Shown here: positions 36,752 through 48,023 of the stretch, piece after piece
How positions within the stretch are numbered: the first letter of the stretch is position 1
Layout: the number at the start of each line of letters is the position of its first letter
Assembly: GCA_947561585.1 (NCBI GenBank)
Contig: CANNZV010001602.1
Coordinates: 124,001-188,000, forward strand
DNA from: Caprella mutica
Lineage: Eukaryota; Arthropoda; Malacostraca; Amphipoda; Caprellidae
Length of the DNA: 64,000 nucleotides
Direction: 5' to 3'
Translations under genes and position numbers: made by a program
The notes under the pieces: generated by a model
Database searches by the model: none
What the model saw: only the letters and a program-made list of their open reading frames with translations
What the model was told of the DNA's origin: nothing

Positions 36752-37973
36752 GTCCGCACCATCTCGTTTTATCCACCTTTCGCGTTAATCGTGTATTTTG
36801 CAACATTCTTTTTATGAGTGAGAAGATAAATAAAATGACATTTTATAAACAAATTCTGTTCTTTCATACGTTACTCTGTTCAATGCGTGTTGGTTCGATT
36901 ATAGACATATTGGCCAATAAGACAACTCTTATGAGTTCAACTAAAATCTTGATTTACTATCAAAGAAAAGTGTACCTTCGTTATGCTAATTTCACAAATG
37001 AAATTAATAATTATTTTCTAATTTCCTATTATTTCTTATTATTTAAGTATTATTGTAAAGTATAAGAGCATTTACCAATTTATTAATTTAAATATTTTAG
37101 TTTACATACTTCTTTTCTATATGATAATTATTCGTATGCAACGTAAATTTTCAACTGGGATAACAGGTTCATATTTTCTTTTAAACCAAATATGGCACCA
37201 CAATTTATCCACCAACTCTATTTATCCGGTCCCACCAAGGGAGACAGATAGAGAGTTACCTGTATCACTAATCGGCTACTTATAGGGAGCGTAGGTTTGC
37301 GTAGGTATATATTAATATTTACTGTCTCCAAATAAAATCTCCGAATGACTCATTAAATTGTGGACTATTATTATTTGTTTTACAGTAATCTCTTTATTAT
37401 ATTCCTAGTTTGTTGTTAGATTTTTCATTTGTTAACGGCTTAAAATGCTCCCTCTACTCTAAATAAAATTTCTCTATAAATACTTCAAATTTGTAGAGCT
37501 AGGGTTATAAAACATATCAGAGTTAACAGAAAAGAAATTAATGAAGTATTCGCTTCGTAATTAAATATTCAATAAATAATCACACTAAACCTTCACTGTC
37601 CGACATTTATAAGATAGAAGAAAATGTTGGAAATACGATTTTTATCTCGTAGTATCACCAATTTAATGTTTAAAAGGTATTTAGATACATTTTTGGGACC
37701 TGATGTTTTTAGGGTAATGTCATTTAGGAAACAGCAGCTACAATTTACAATTTTTAATGTCTCTCACTAATCTGTTATAGTTTTGGATTTATCGGCAATG
37801 AATCCTACTTTTCTCTGCTTGAAATTCGAAGGGAAGAAGAAAAATTACATGAGTAACTAAATTACATATCATAACTAGAACGGGCACTCGTAGATCGCAT
37901 ACCTTCATCTCCGCTTCAATCAATTGTGGCCATTTTCGTAATCTTGATTTTCCAAACGATCGGTCCCAAAACA
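36752..37973. other. Leader-intron DNA of copy C, no gene
   Basis: A 121-codon frame at 36700-37065 starts inside the second MITE and has no recognisable domain. Nothing else was found. Confidence 0.4.
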
Positions 37974-38587
37974 CAGTATGGGCCACAAAAATGTTTCCGT
38001 TTTTTCAAATACTTGTAAGTCGTTAGCCAACGGAAGAAAGCTCTTATTGAAAAGTTTTATTCATAGCGTTTTTTATCGCTAAAGTAAAAATTTATTGTGA
38101 TTTCTCCATCAGCGATATAAAAACTCTACGGTAAACTCATTTTAAAAAGGGATTTTTTCAGTAGTGTTAAAAAGGCAAGTGTGAAGCGGGCCTTAACCAT
38201 GCAGTGAACAAGCGGAGAACGAATATTCAGAGTGAAAACATCAATGAGATCGAAATATCACAGAAGTTCTATTTCCAAACAGTCTCCAAGGACTGTTATA
38301 TACCCTGTATTATAGTTTCTACCATTATATTTTTTCTTTTTATTCACTGCCTATTAGTAAGTAAAATAACAGTTAGTTCTACGAATAACCTTCGCGCAAT
38401 GATAAAAATAATCACACTCACTCTTTGCTTACCTGTTCTTAAACTATGTCCATCAGTTCAAAAATTATTTTTACCTGTTAATAGTACAATAAGAGGCGGG
38501 GAAAAATATATAGATACAGTTTTTTCTTCCATTGGCTAACGATTTAAAAGTATTTGAAAAGCGGAAACATTTTTGTGGCCAATACTG
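37974..38587. mobile_element. Tc1-like non-autonomous element
   Basis: Ends CAGTATGGGCCACAAAAATG and, inverted, CAGTATTGGCCACAAAAATG, extending about 65 bp on each side through AGTCGTTAGCCAACGGAAGA. CAGTNNTGGCCANAAA ends are typical of Tc1-like transposons. A 111-codon frame inside (38204-38539) has no transposase motif. Confidence 0.75.
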
Positions 38588-38842
38588 TATATTCAAATTG
38601 TTCCTGGATATTCACCAATCGTTCCAGCAAATTTCAAGTAATTTGGTTAAGTACTTTTTGAGTTATACGACTCAAGATTATAAAATAATAAATAAATGAA
38701 TGCCGACCTAAACAAAACCTTCCGCAAATTTACGAATGTAGTAAAAATTTAGAACCAAATTTGAAATAATTTATAGTTTTATACGAGTAACCCTAGTTCA
38801 AATGAATAGTAATAATAATATTAGAGTAAATAGGACCTTTAA

Positions 38843-40086
38843 AAGGGCAGTAAACTTTATAAAAAATGTCATTTTTGTAGTGAAAATGTTAGTAATTAGT
38901 TGTATACACACAAGAGTTCATTCGTCTTATACACCCGTAAAAAATCTTATTTAATAATTTGGTCTTAAGCCCAAAGTTCACCGCATTTGCCGGGAGGACG
39001 CTGCGAATAGTTATTGTTTAAATTCCTGATCGGCTGTTAAAATGCGATGCAATCTTTTCTACTATGAGAAGTATCTACTATTGCTTATAGTTTACTATTA
39101 GTATTGCTTATTTTAGCCACTTTCAATGCAATAGCATAGGTAGAACGAATGAAAAACTAAGAACCTACGGATCGTATGGAGTTTCGTGCTTATGTACGTG
39201 AATTTGTTTTTAGTTCCAGATTGCTTCAGTAGATGGCTTTGAATTTGTGAAATAATCTATTTAATTTTTTTAAATAGGATTTGAAAAAATAAAACGGATC
39301 TTCCTCATTTGACTACCCCTACCAACTTAAATTCAAATTAATATTTTCTCAAGTACTTCTGTCCATAGAATCCCAAAATCATAACCGTTTTTTGTAGAAA
39401 CTAATACTTTTTGAGATATGAGGGTTTAAAGTTTTTTATTCCTTATGTATTACTGAAGGATTGACAACTTTGAAAAAACTCGTGCTTTCACGCTTTTTGG
39501 TCAAAAATAGCTGTAATGCAGCTTGTTGCCGCTAGTTTGTTGTACTGCACACTTCTTGATTGATTATTGACCTGGCATGGGAGTATGGGTTGCAGCACGC
39601 CCCCCATTACATACACATCAGTAATGAAGTAATAAATGGAAAATATCACGCTAACTACAAGTATTCTATATATGTATTTCGGGGGCAAGCCACCCCCGCG
39701 CCCCCTGCCAGGTCTTCAATCAATCATGAAGTGTGCAGTACAACAAACTAGCGGATACAACAAACAAAATTACAGTTTCATGTAAAATATCTAATGTTTG
39801 AGTATTTTCGATAGAAATAAGAGTATTTACAAAGTTCTCAATCATTCAGTATTACATAAGAAATAAATATATTTAAACTCTCATATCTCGGAAAGTATTC
39901 GTTTCTACAAAAAACGGTTATGATTTTCGGATTCTATGGACAAAAATACTTATAAAAATATTAAATTTGGCGGGGGTCGTCACATTGGAAAGATCCAATA
40001 AAATAACTATCTTATTCCATTATTAATGTCCCTTTATCGATTTATCAACATTAGAGAAAAAGTTCGTCCAAAGGTTTACTACCCCT
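38843..40086. mobile_element. Fold-back element with TTAA flanks
   Basis: Ends AAGGGCAGTAAACT and, inverted, AGGGGTAGTAAACC, each bordered by TTAA (38839-38842, 40087-40090). Long inner arms also mirror each other, for example AATCATAACCGTTTTTTGTA near 39385 and its complement near 39905. A second inverted element occupies the centre. Confidence 0.7.
39529..39754. mobile_element. Nested fold-back MITE (CCGCTAGTTTGTTGTACTGC)
   Basis: About 50-bp arms: CCGCTAGTTTGTTGTACTGC continuing to GACCTGGCATG, and the inverse at the right. Fragments of the same family are visible at 48340-48440 and 53570-53640. Confidence 0.75.
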
Positions 40087-40648
40087 TTAATTTAGTTACT
40101 ATATGGTTATATTGAAGATAGGTCTCGGCACTGAACTCTAATGAATAAATTAGTATTTTTGAATAGAATTTGTAATAAGGAATAAAAATGATGAAAAATT
40201 TGAAATCCCCAGAAAATGTTAGAATGGTCTCAATTCTGCAGACTGGGTAATTAATTGCTAATTGGTGTCGTATCCCAAAACATAGTCTATCTAATAATTA
40301 CCGGTAGCTGAAGATAATTTATCCTAGTTAGGTAACATACAGTACATAGCTGGAATCGTATATTAAAAGAATATATAAGATAGTTTATACATATGTTCAC
40401 ACAATATACCTTTGGGAGCTATCAAGACGTGATTTAGGTAGTACTAAAATATTAAAAAAAAGTCTTTGTTTCAAAATTAGTTAGTCTCTAGGTCCAGTAT
40501 ATGTATGACTGCTTTAGGTGGACTTATTCTAATTCGCATCCACCTAGCTTCCTTCCATTCAATATCTGATTAATATTATGAACAATTATCACAACTATTT
40601 GTTCATGTATATTCTGTTCATGAGTTCCTTATTTTTCAGCGTAGAAAA

Positions 40649-43600
40649 ATGTCTTCAGTGTGTAACTATAACACTGGAGAAATAGTTGAACAAATGTACA
40701 ACAACAACCAATATAGAGGAAAAATCTTGCATGGAGTTGCCAATACTGATTTACCTAATAAGTAAGTAGCTACTGAAATTAGAATAATTTTGTACTAATT
40801 TTGAGGTAGCTAGTAATTCATATTATATAATGAATACATTCTGCAATTAGAATTTAACTGCAAATAGCTAATAACCTGTTTAATCTATCAACTATATCGT
40901 TTTAATATCTGGTAACTACTTGAAGAGCTTACCTTGTTAAAGCATGGATAGATTCTTTTACAATGTACACTCTGGCCAACCATATGTAACTGATTTCTGT
41001 TTAATTTTTTCTTTTTTATGTTGCAGATATCAGTACAAAAATAAATCCTCTGCTAAAGAAAAACTAATTGAGGTAAGAACAAAGTTAAAAATCTTTGAAA
41101 TGATAAGCAAAGGATCATTGGAATCCGTAAGTTTGCTCAAAAAATCTACACAGAAAAAGCACTGGTCTATAGATATATATTAATTAGGTTATATTTAGCT
41201 TGAACAAACTAGTTGACTGTTATTGGCTATTTCTTCTAAATTCGTTCACATTCACCCTATTTATTGTATTCCTATTTCGCATATGACTTTGTGATAGTAA
41301 CGAAAAGATATCTTTGTATCACAGGTCTGTGGTAGCGTAGCGTCTGGCAAGGAGGCCAATGTTTACTACTACACAAATTCTTGTAAGTCTTCTTCAGGAT
41401 TCCCAGACCAAAGTGTAATCTGTGTCCTTAAAGATTACAAGAGGAAAAATTTCTATGAGAACGATAGGAGCTCAAAACGCGTCACTAAAGGTGGTTTGAA
41501 AAACCAAAGAGAGGAATGGTGCAAAGCAGAAGCTACATACCTTCGCAAATTGACTGAAGCGAAAATACCATGTCCCAAAGTGTACTGCAGATACAAGCAC
41601 CTCCTCCTCATGGAACTTGTTGGCGTTTCTGGAGTGGCAGCTCCAAGAATTCATAATTTCATGATGAGTTCAGACATAGCATGTAATCTTTATGGCCAAA
41701 TTATAAGATACATGAGAACTATGTACTGGAAGTGCAATATGGTACATGCTGATCTCTCGGAATTTAACATTCTGTAAGTATTAATTCTATAAACATGAGC
41801 TTTGAATATATTTCTTCAATTTTGATATCACACATATGAGTGCGTTGATTTTTACTCTGTTCTATCTGAAATTATTCTAATATTGCATGCAGGGTCCCAG
41901 AATTACATTCATATGTACGCATTTCACAACAAAATTGTAATTCATCCTGATATGAACCTGCACAATACTCTACCCTGTAGTTAATGTACCTTGCACATAG
42001 CAGAGGATTCTTTTCCATCTTAAATTTTTGTGTAGTTCATTTCTATTTGAACTTTCTTTGCAGATTACTCCATGATACTCCTTACATCATTGGTGTGTCC
42101 CGGGCGGTACCTAAAGGACATCCCCACACTTTTAAACATTTGCGCCGTGATTGTACAAGCATCACTAATTATTTCCGCAAATTGGGTGTGTCCACTATGA
42201 TGATACAGGAACTATTTTTTTTCATTGTGGACATGACCATCACGGATGAGAATGTCGAAAGCTATTTAGACAAGTGTATGGCTATATGCAGTCAACGGGA
42301 CCCCAATGAGATGGCCAATGAAGTAAAAGTCGCTGAGAGCGTGTTCAAAGAGATGCATTTGTCAATGACTATCAATGAGGTGACAGATTAGCTAAGTTAA
42401 AGGGACAGTTCGGTCAATTTTGGTTTTTCATAATATTAATGTTGAACGATCACTTAGTAAGAATAAAGCATTCTTGTAGAATTAAACGGTTGAAAAAAAT
42501 ATAATAAGCGATATATATCATATTTTATAAATTCGATTTAGTTCCTGCGTCCTCCTACAGATGGCGCCACCACTCTGTACTATTTGTTTACATTTTACAG
42601 CTGATAACATATGAACAATTTTTCTATCAACAGTATTAACAGGTAATTTATGAAGAGATGGTTTTCTTTTCAAAACTAAATCTAATTGACTCTAAGGACA
42701 GTTTTCAATTTCACAATTTCTTTTATCCATTTTCATAAGTTAATAACCGATTCAAGTCTGGGACTGGTTATCATTTTGTTTACGTACTACGATGTTTAGT
42801 TACGCGGTCTACCGCAGTCCACAGATGGCGCCACTAATTTACAATATACTTTTTATAAAACATTTCTAAAATCAACGAATATTCTAATGTTACATAAATA
42901 AATATACTAAATCGATTTAGGACCAATTTGGCGATAGTTTGATTTTGACTGAACTGCCCCTTTAAATCTAACTATACTACTTGTGTATTATTGTTAGTAT
43001 ATATACTACTTGTAAAATACTTGTGTAATTTTTTCCAAATTTAGGTCATCCCTCATGAAAATTATATACAGGTAAAGCTCGTACAACGACAGAATATGTA
43101 CCTACCTGAAAAAAGAGGTCACTATACGGATCTAGTGGCCGTTGTAAGGTCAGAGAATTAGTTCAGTTAAGAGATTTAAATTGCGTAGGTTTTCTTTAAC
43201 AGTATTTCAAAAAACGCTCGTGAAGGTAAAATATCGCGGATTATTATCTAATCAAAATTTTATGAAAATACATAATAATTACATAACATAATCATATAAA
43301 TGTACGAAATATTAAGGTACGTAAATTATAGCAATGATATTAGTAACTAAATAGATATGAACTACGTGAATATATAGGATTTAAAATCGAATAGTTAATT
43401 TTTATAGAACTTTGTATTGAGGTGCCTGTTTTAAGATCGTCCGCTGTACGAGCTTTGCCTGTAGTTTATTAAATATTCTTTCAAGTTAACTTGATATATT
43501 CTTTCTCTACTCAGTTATTTTGTTAGTCTTTTCTCTGTAATTAGTTCTAACACCTCTTACAGGCCAAATGTTTTGAAAGCTTTTCTGATATGATCAAAGC

Positions 43601-44718
43601 CGGTCTGAAGTCTTGCGTTGATTTGCCTTTCGTAACCATTTGGGGTTTGAACAGTCTGTCCAGTGAGAGAGATGAACCACAGTTGCTAATTGGTGAGATG
43701 AATATATTATTATTCTTTTCTAGTCAAATTGAGAGTTATCGTGAATGATATATTTTGAAAAGGGCAAAGCAAACATTTTCGACACTGGCCTGGATAAGAG
43801 AACGCAATCCACTCTTTCGATTTATATTCAAAACTTGGACACACCCTTTCCATATGTTTCTAACTTTTCTTTTTCAGAAATTACGGAGGCGGCTACAGAG
43901 GCGGCTACAGAGGCGGCTACAGAGGCGGCTACAGAGGCGGCTACAGAGGCGGCTACAGAGGCGGCTACAGAGGCGGCTACAGAGGCGGCTACAGAGGCGG
44001 CTACAGAGGCGGCTACGGAGGCGGCTACAGAGGCGGCTACAGAGGCGGCTACGGAGGCAGTGGCAAGTGAAGATGAAGTCTCTGAAAAACATTTGAATTC
44101 AGCACAATCCAAAGGTAAATAGTATTGCTAGCTACTGATTGGAATTGTGAATAATACGCTTTTGTTCTGTTACTATAATTAATAATCCTTTAGAAAGTAA
44201 TTAATAATCCTTTAGAAAGTAATTAATAATCCTTTAGAAAGTAATTAATAATCCCTTAGAAAGTAATTAATAATCCCTTAGAAAATAATTAATTGATTCC
44301 TTGACTCTTTACGATCAGAAATCTGATCTTTTTACAATATATATAAAAGATTGACTTTCCACCAAAACCACCCGAGAAAATGAGAAATTTCGAATTACAT
44401 GTCCCATTATTTCAGGGTTGCAAAGATAATTAAAATTAACTTCAGTTAACATTTCAATCTGAAGATTTTATAACTACTGTTAAACAAACAGTCTTATAAC
44501 ACTAAGCTTACCCTAACTCTGACTTGGCATTAAATTGTTTATTTGCAGAACTGAACACGCTGGTACATCCAACGAGAAATAAAGGAGAAACTCCTGAAGA
44601 GAAGAGGAGAAGAAAAAAGATTGTCAAGGAGATACATGCAGCAAATAGGATAGCGATGCCCAGTTCTAGCAAAAAGACGAGCCATGGCAAGAACATGCTT
44701 AAGAACTTATTTTTATAG
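40649..44718 (+). CDS. RIO1-type kinase, copy C: diverged, probable pseudokinase (7 exons)
   Basis: Exons 40649-40761, 41027-41126, 41325-41773, 42064-42379, 43563-43692, 43878-44114 and 44549-44718 join in frame to 504 codons plus stop. The loop ASGKEANVYY, ATP lysine (K107) and HADLSEFN (D214, N219) are kept. The metal-binding Asp of IIDVSQ is Gly here (IIGVSR, residue 231), where A and B have Asp. Exon 3 is 24 nt shorter than in A and B, in the segment after the ATP lysine, in frame. Exon 6 no longer encodes the acidic Ser/Glu tract but 14 Thr-Glu-Ala-Ala units (residues 372-427). The C-terminus ends NMLKNLFL instead of a Lys-rich tail. No stop or frameshift exists across seven exons, so purifying selection or recent origin is likely. 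In RIO kinases loss of this Asp is expected to abolish phosphotransfer. Either a pseudokinase or an early-stage pseudogene. Confidence 0.85.
42401..42961. mobile_element. TTAA-flanked (piggyBac-type) MITE in intron 4 of copy C
   Basis: Ends AGGGACAGTTCGGTCAA and, inverted, AGGGGCAGTTCAGTCAA; TTAA at 42397-42400 and 42962-42965. Copy A has a single TTAA at the homologous place (11195-11198), which confirms the borders. Confidence 0.85.
43884..44059 (+). repeat. 12-bp coding repeat (ACAGAGGCGGCT)n
   Basis: About 14.5 copies of ACAGAGGCGGCT, with occasional ACG for ACA, lie inside exon 6 of copy C, in frame as Thr-Glu-Ala-Ala. The reverse strand and other frames give Ala/Ser and Arg/Leu repeats that are artefacts. 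Confidence 0.95.
44158..44290. repeat. 22-bp tandem repeat in intron 6 of copy C
   Basis: Five to six units of TTTAGAAAGTAATTAATAAT plus CC. Copy A has a single AATAATCCTTTAGAAAATGA at the homologous place (12465-12486). Confidence 0.85.
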
Positions 44719-45343
44719 ACTAGATCATTACGACTAATGAGTTAATTATTTGACCCCATTTTAAATTAACCTTTGTTATTTTATTAGTAATATGACTAAC
44801 TCCTTTGTTCATTCAAACTTTGTTGAAATTATTTCCTTCACTTTTTAGAATACATTATTACTTCTATAATACGCTGTCATTTGATCCTTTATCTCTTAAT
44901 AAATCATAAATACACTCCTCGATGTACCATCAGTCACAGATGGAGTGTCTATTTCTGTATCTAAAGTGTTAGAGTAACTAAGTTAACTCAATTGATTCAA
45001 TAAAAACCTATTAGAAGTCTACCTTAACCATCAGTGACTGCCCTAAAGCTAGTGTGTTTAGGCTCACGTGAAAATAGCACATACTTAATTAGTAGGGTTG
45101 TGACCATATTCTTTATAAAATATGCTTTTATACTTTATATAAAGGTTTTTTATGCCTTAAAATATTCTTTATGCTTAAAATATACTTTTTATGCTCAAAA
45201 CATGGTTTTAATGATTGGTTAAGTTTTTTATGCGTTCAGGTTAGCTTTATAGGTTCAATAATAGGCCTTCAGCTTCGCTTTATGTTCTAATTTCTTCGAA
45301 ATAAAACTAATTATAACTGCGAGTTTTCACTGATGGTGTATAT

Positions 45344-45579
45344 ACAGGGTGACCCACAAAAAATTGTACCCAAGTTTGAATTAATATAAATGTCGCACAC
45401 GTACAATCTTAGGCAACAACAGTGGTAGAATGGAGGATACATGAAAAAAAAATCTAATTTTCAAATTCACTTACTCTTTTTTCACTACTTATAAATACGA
45501 TATTTATATTAATTCTAAGTTGGGTACACTTTTTTCTGGGTCATCCTCTAACTATTTAATTCATGTGTCACCCTATATA
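45344..45579. mobile_element. MITE nested in the hAT-like element
   Basis: Outer ends ACAGGGTGACCCAC and, inverted, TATAGGGTGACACATG. Inner arms AATTGTACCCAAGTTTGAAT and its inverse near 45510-45540. About 235 bp. Confidence 0.65.
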
Positions 45580-45878
45580 TATAGAAGGCAGGGTATGAAA
45601 GAATGTCAAATTGATACCGTTCATTCTGTACGAGGTAACAAAAATAATATATAGAGAACCGTTTTAGATTACAATTTCAATTAGATATCCAGCTATCTAT
45701 AGTAAATAAAATCAAAATTATAGTAACTTAACTTGAACAATAAAGAAATCTAGCATTCATTACATTTGATGATCATAGCTTGTTTTAAATTCTCGAAAAT
45801 AAATCTACGTCTATTATCTGCTATAATTCATTTCAATTTAACAAAAAAGATAGTCAGGGAACGAAAAATTTGGTATGG

Positions 45879-45912
45879 TAACAAAACGTCCTGGTAACGA
45901 TACGTCCTAGCA
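45879..45912. repeat. Two-unit phrase array (GGTAACGATACGTCCT)
   Basis: Two 16-bp units, GGTAACAAAACGTCCT and GGTAACGATACGTCCT, sit inside the hAT-like element. Confidence 0.55.
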
Positions 45913-46845
45913 CCGTTTACAATAGGTAAAGCGTAACACAAGATGGCAGCTCATCAAAGCAGTTATGTCAAATTGTTAACTATGCGTATTAAAATTATTA
46001 CTATTAATTATCGCCTTACAGGTTCCAATGATTCAATATGGCAATTTCTACTCACCTAGTTTTTAAACTTAATATTTCTTAATAATTCAATTGAACCATA
46101 AAAATTAGTTTGTCTCATTTGCAGTCACTTGGACTATTTGATTAGCTAAAGGCATATTTTTTTCTTTATGAGAAAACGCTTTGTTTAAAAAAGTATGCTT
46201 TATTGCTAAAAACATAAAGAATAATTCTTTAAATCCAAAAGAATATTGTCACAACCCTACAGTAATTAGCAAAAAATTTTGAAGATGTCTATTTGAATCG
46301 AGGCTATAACTTATAAAAGGTATTAACACGTCTTTGTTGCCTACTGCTATACTGGTCACTAATTAAAGTAGGTAATATTAAATATTACTTAATTACCGTA
46401 TGCTCAGAGTTACCAGAAATGGGGCGTTAGGTAATATTGGTCATTAGTCAGTCTGAATGTTGAAACTTTTGATAAATGGTTCCATAAGCACGCTAAATAA
46501 AAATTTCTCAAAGTTTTTAGATTCGAAGAACTAAGGTTGAAGAATATATTGCTGGTGTAAGAAATTGATTAACCAAACTATTATATAAGATTTATTCACA
46601 ATTAGCCTTCACTCTCCGCCCTTCTAATATATTAAAGATTAGAACAAGAAGGTATTTCTTAAAATAATTAGATATTTGGGTACCGAATGCTTTTCTATTG
46701 TAGTGGCATTTAAGTACGTAACAGTATACCTAGGTACTGTTTTGACCTGATCGTTTTATAACCAAATCACATTTACTCTATTAATAAGTCCTGTAAATTC
46801 TTATCAATTATTACTAGGATTGTGACTTTGCATATCTTGCATATT

Positions 46846-47010
46846 GGTGTAATAATGCATATGCATATAAAAAACGCATATGCAAATCTTGAAATGCATA
46901 TGCAATTCTTGAAATGCATATGCAAATAGAAAATGCATATGCAAAATAGAAAATGCATATGCTAAATAGAAAGGGCATATGCAAAATAGAAAGTGCATAT
47001 GCAGAAAGGG
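46846..47010. repeat. 20-bp tandem repeat with ATGCATATGCAAAATAGAAA
   Basis: About eight imperfect units, each with the palindrome GCATATGC. The stretch starts just right of ACTAGGATTGTGAC (46813-46826), which resembles a hAT-like terminus. Confidence 0.85.
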
Positions 47011-47011
47011 G

Positions 47012-47095
47012 TACAGTTATGAGCCCTTCCGGTCATGAGCCCCCCCCCCCCCCCCCGGTCACGAGCCCCCCTCCCTGTTTTTTTAACCTTATTTA
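47012..47095. mobile_element. Left end of a second GC-rich palindrome-array element, cut by the gap
   Basis: GGGGTACAGTTATGAGCCC followed by GGTCATGAGCCCCC and GGTCACGAGCCCCC units. The first 19 bases match the ends of the element at 50832-51276. The rest lies beside or inside the run of Ns. Confidence 0.65.
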
Positions 47096-47149
47096 CCTAG
47101 TTAAACAAATGAAGAACTACTTAGATAGAAATAACTGAGAGTTGCTAAT

Positions 47150-48023
47150 NNNNNNNNNNNNNNNNNNNNNNNNNNNNNNNNNNNNNNNNNNNNNNNNNNN
47201 NNNNNNNNNNNNNNNNNNNNNNNNNNNNNNNNNNNNNNNNNNNNNNNNNNNNNNNNNNNNNNNNNNNNNNNNNNNNNNNNNNNNNNNNNNNNNNNNNNNN
47301 NNNNNNNNNNNNNNNNNNNNNNNNNNNNNNNNNNNNNNNNNNNNNNNNNNNNNNNNNNNNNNNNNNNNNNNNNNNNNNNNNNNNNNNNNNNNNNNNNNNN
47401 NNNNNNNNNNNNNNNNNNNNNNNNNNNNNNNNNNNNNNNNNNNNNNNNNNNNNNNNNNNNNNNNNNNNNNNNNNNNNNNNNNNNNNNNNNNNNNNNNNNN
47501 NNNNNNNNNNNNNNNNNNNNNNNNNNNNNNNNNNNNNNNNNNNNNNNNNNNNNNNNNNNNNNNNNNNNNNNNNNNNNNNNNNNNNNNNNNNNNNNNNNNN
47601 NNNNNNNNNNNNNNNNNNNNNNNNNNNNNNNNNNNNNNNNNNNNNNNNNNNNNNNNNNNNNNNNNNNNNNNNNNNNNNNNNNNNNNNNNNNNNNNNNNNN
47701 NNNNNNNNNNNNNNNNNNNNNNNNNNNNNNNNNNNNNNNNNNNNNNNNNNNNNNNNNNNNNNNNNNNNNNNNNNNNNNNNNNNNNNNNNNNNNNNNNNNN
47801 NNNNNNNNNNNNNNNNNNNNNNNNNNNNNNNNNNNNNNNNNNNNNNNNNNNNNNNNNNNNNNNNNNNNNNNNNNNNNNNNNNNNNNNNNNNNNNNNNNNN
47901 NNNNNNNNNNNNNNNNNNNNNNNNNNNNNNNNNNNNNNNNNNNNNNNNNNNNNNNNNNNNNNNNNNNNNNNNNNNNNNNNNNNNNNNNNNNNNNNNNNNN
48001 NNNNNNNNNNNNNNNNNNNNNNN
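47150..48023. other. Assembly gap (Ns)
   Basis: 874 unknown bases. Open frames that run through the Ns have no meaning. Confidence 1.

Larger units (their letters stand above)
45093..46261. mobile_element. hAT-like element with 8-bp target duplication
   Basis: Ends TAGGGTTGTGAC and, inverted, TGTAGGGTTGTGAC. Flanks are TTAATTAG (45085-45092) and GTAATTAG (46262-46269). The 3' flank of copy A has one CTAATTAG at the homologous position (13537-13544). Subterminal AT-rich words of about 20 bp (AATATGCTTTTATACTTTAT type) repeat near both ends, as in many hAT elements. No transposase frame; 1.17 kb. Confidence 0.85.

Noticed and set aside
38204..38539. A 111-codon membrane-like ORF
   Set aside because: Lies inside a Tc1-like non-autonomous element, has no domain, and AT-rich DNA readily yields hydrophobic frames.
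43755..44112. Arg/Leu-rich and Ala/Ser-rich frames over exon 6 of copy C
   Set aside because: Shadow frames of the 12-bp coding repeat; only the Thr-Glu-Ala-Ala frame continues into neighbouring exons.
40649..44718. Copy C as a plain processed or dead pseudogene
   Set aside because: It keeps introns, all splice sites and an open frame through seven exons; only a catalytic residue is lost, so pseudokinase is the better description.
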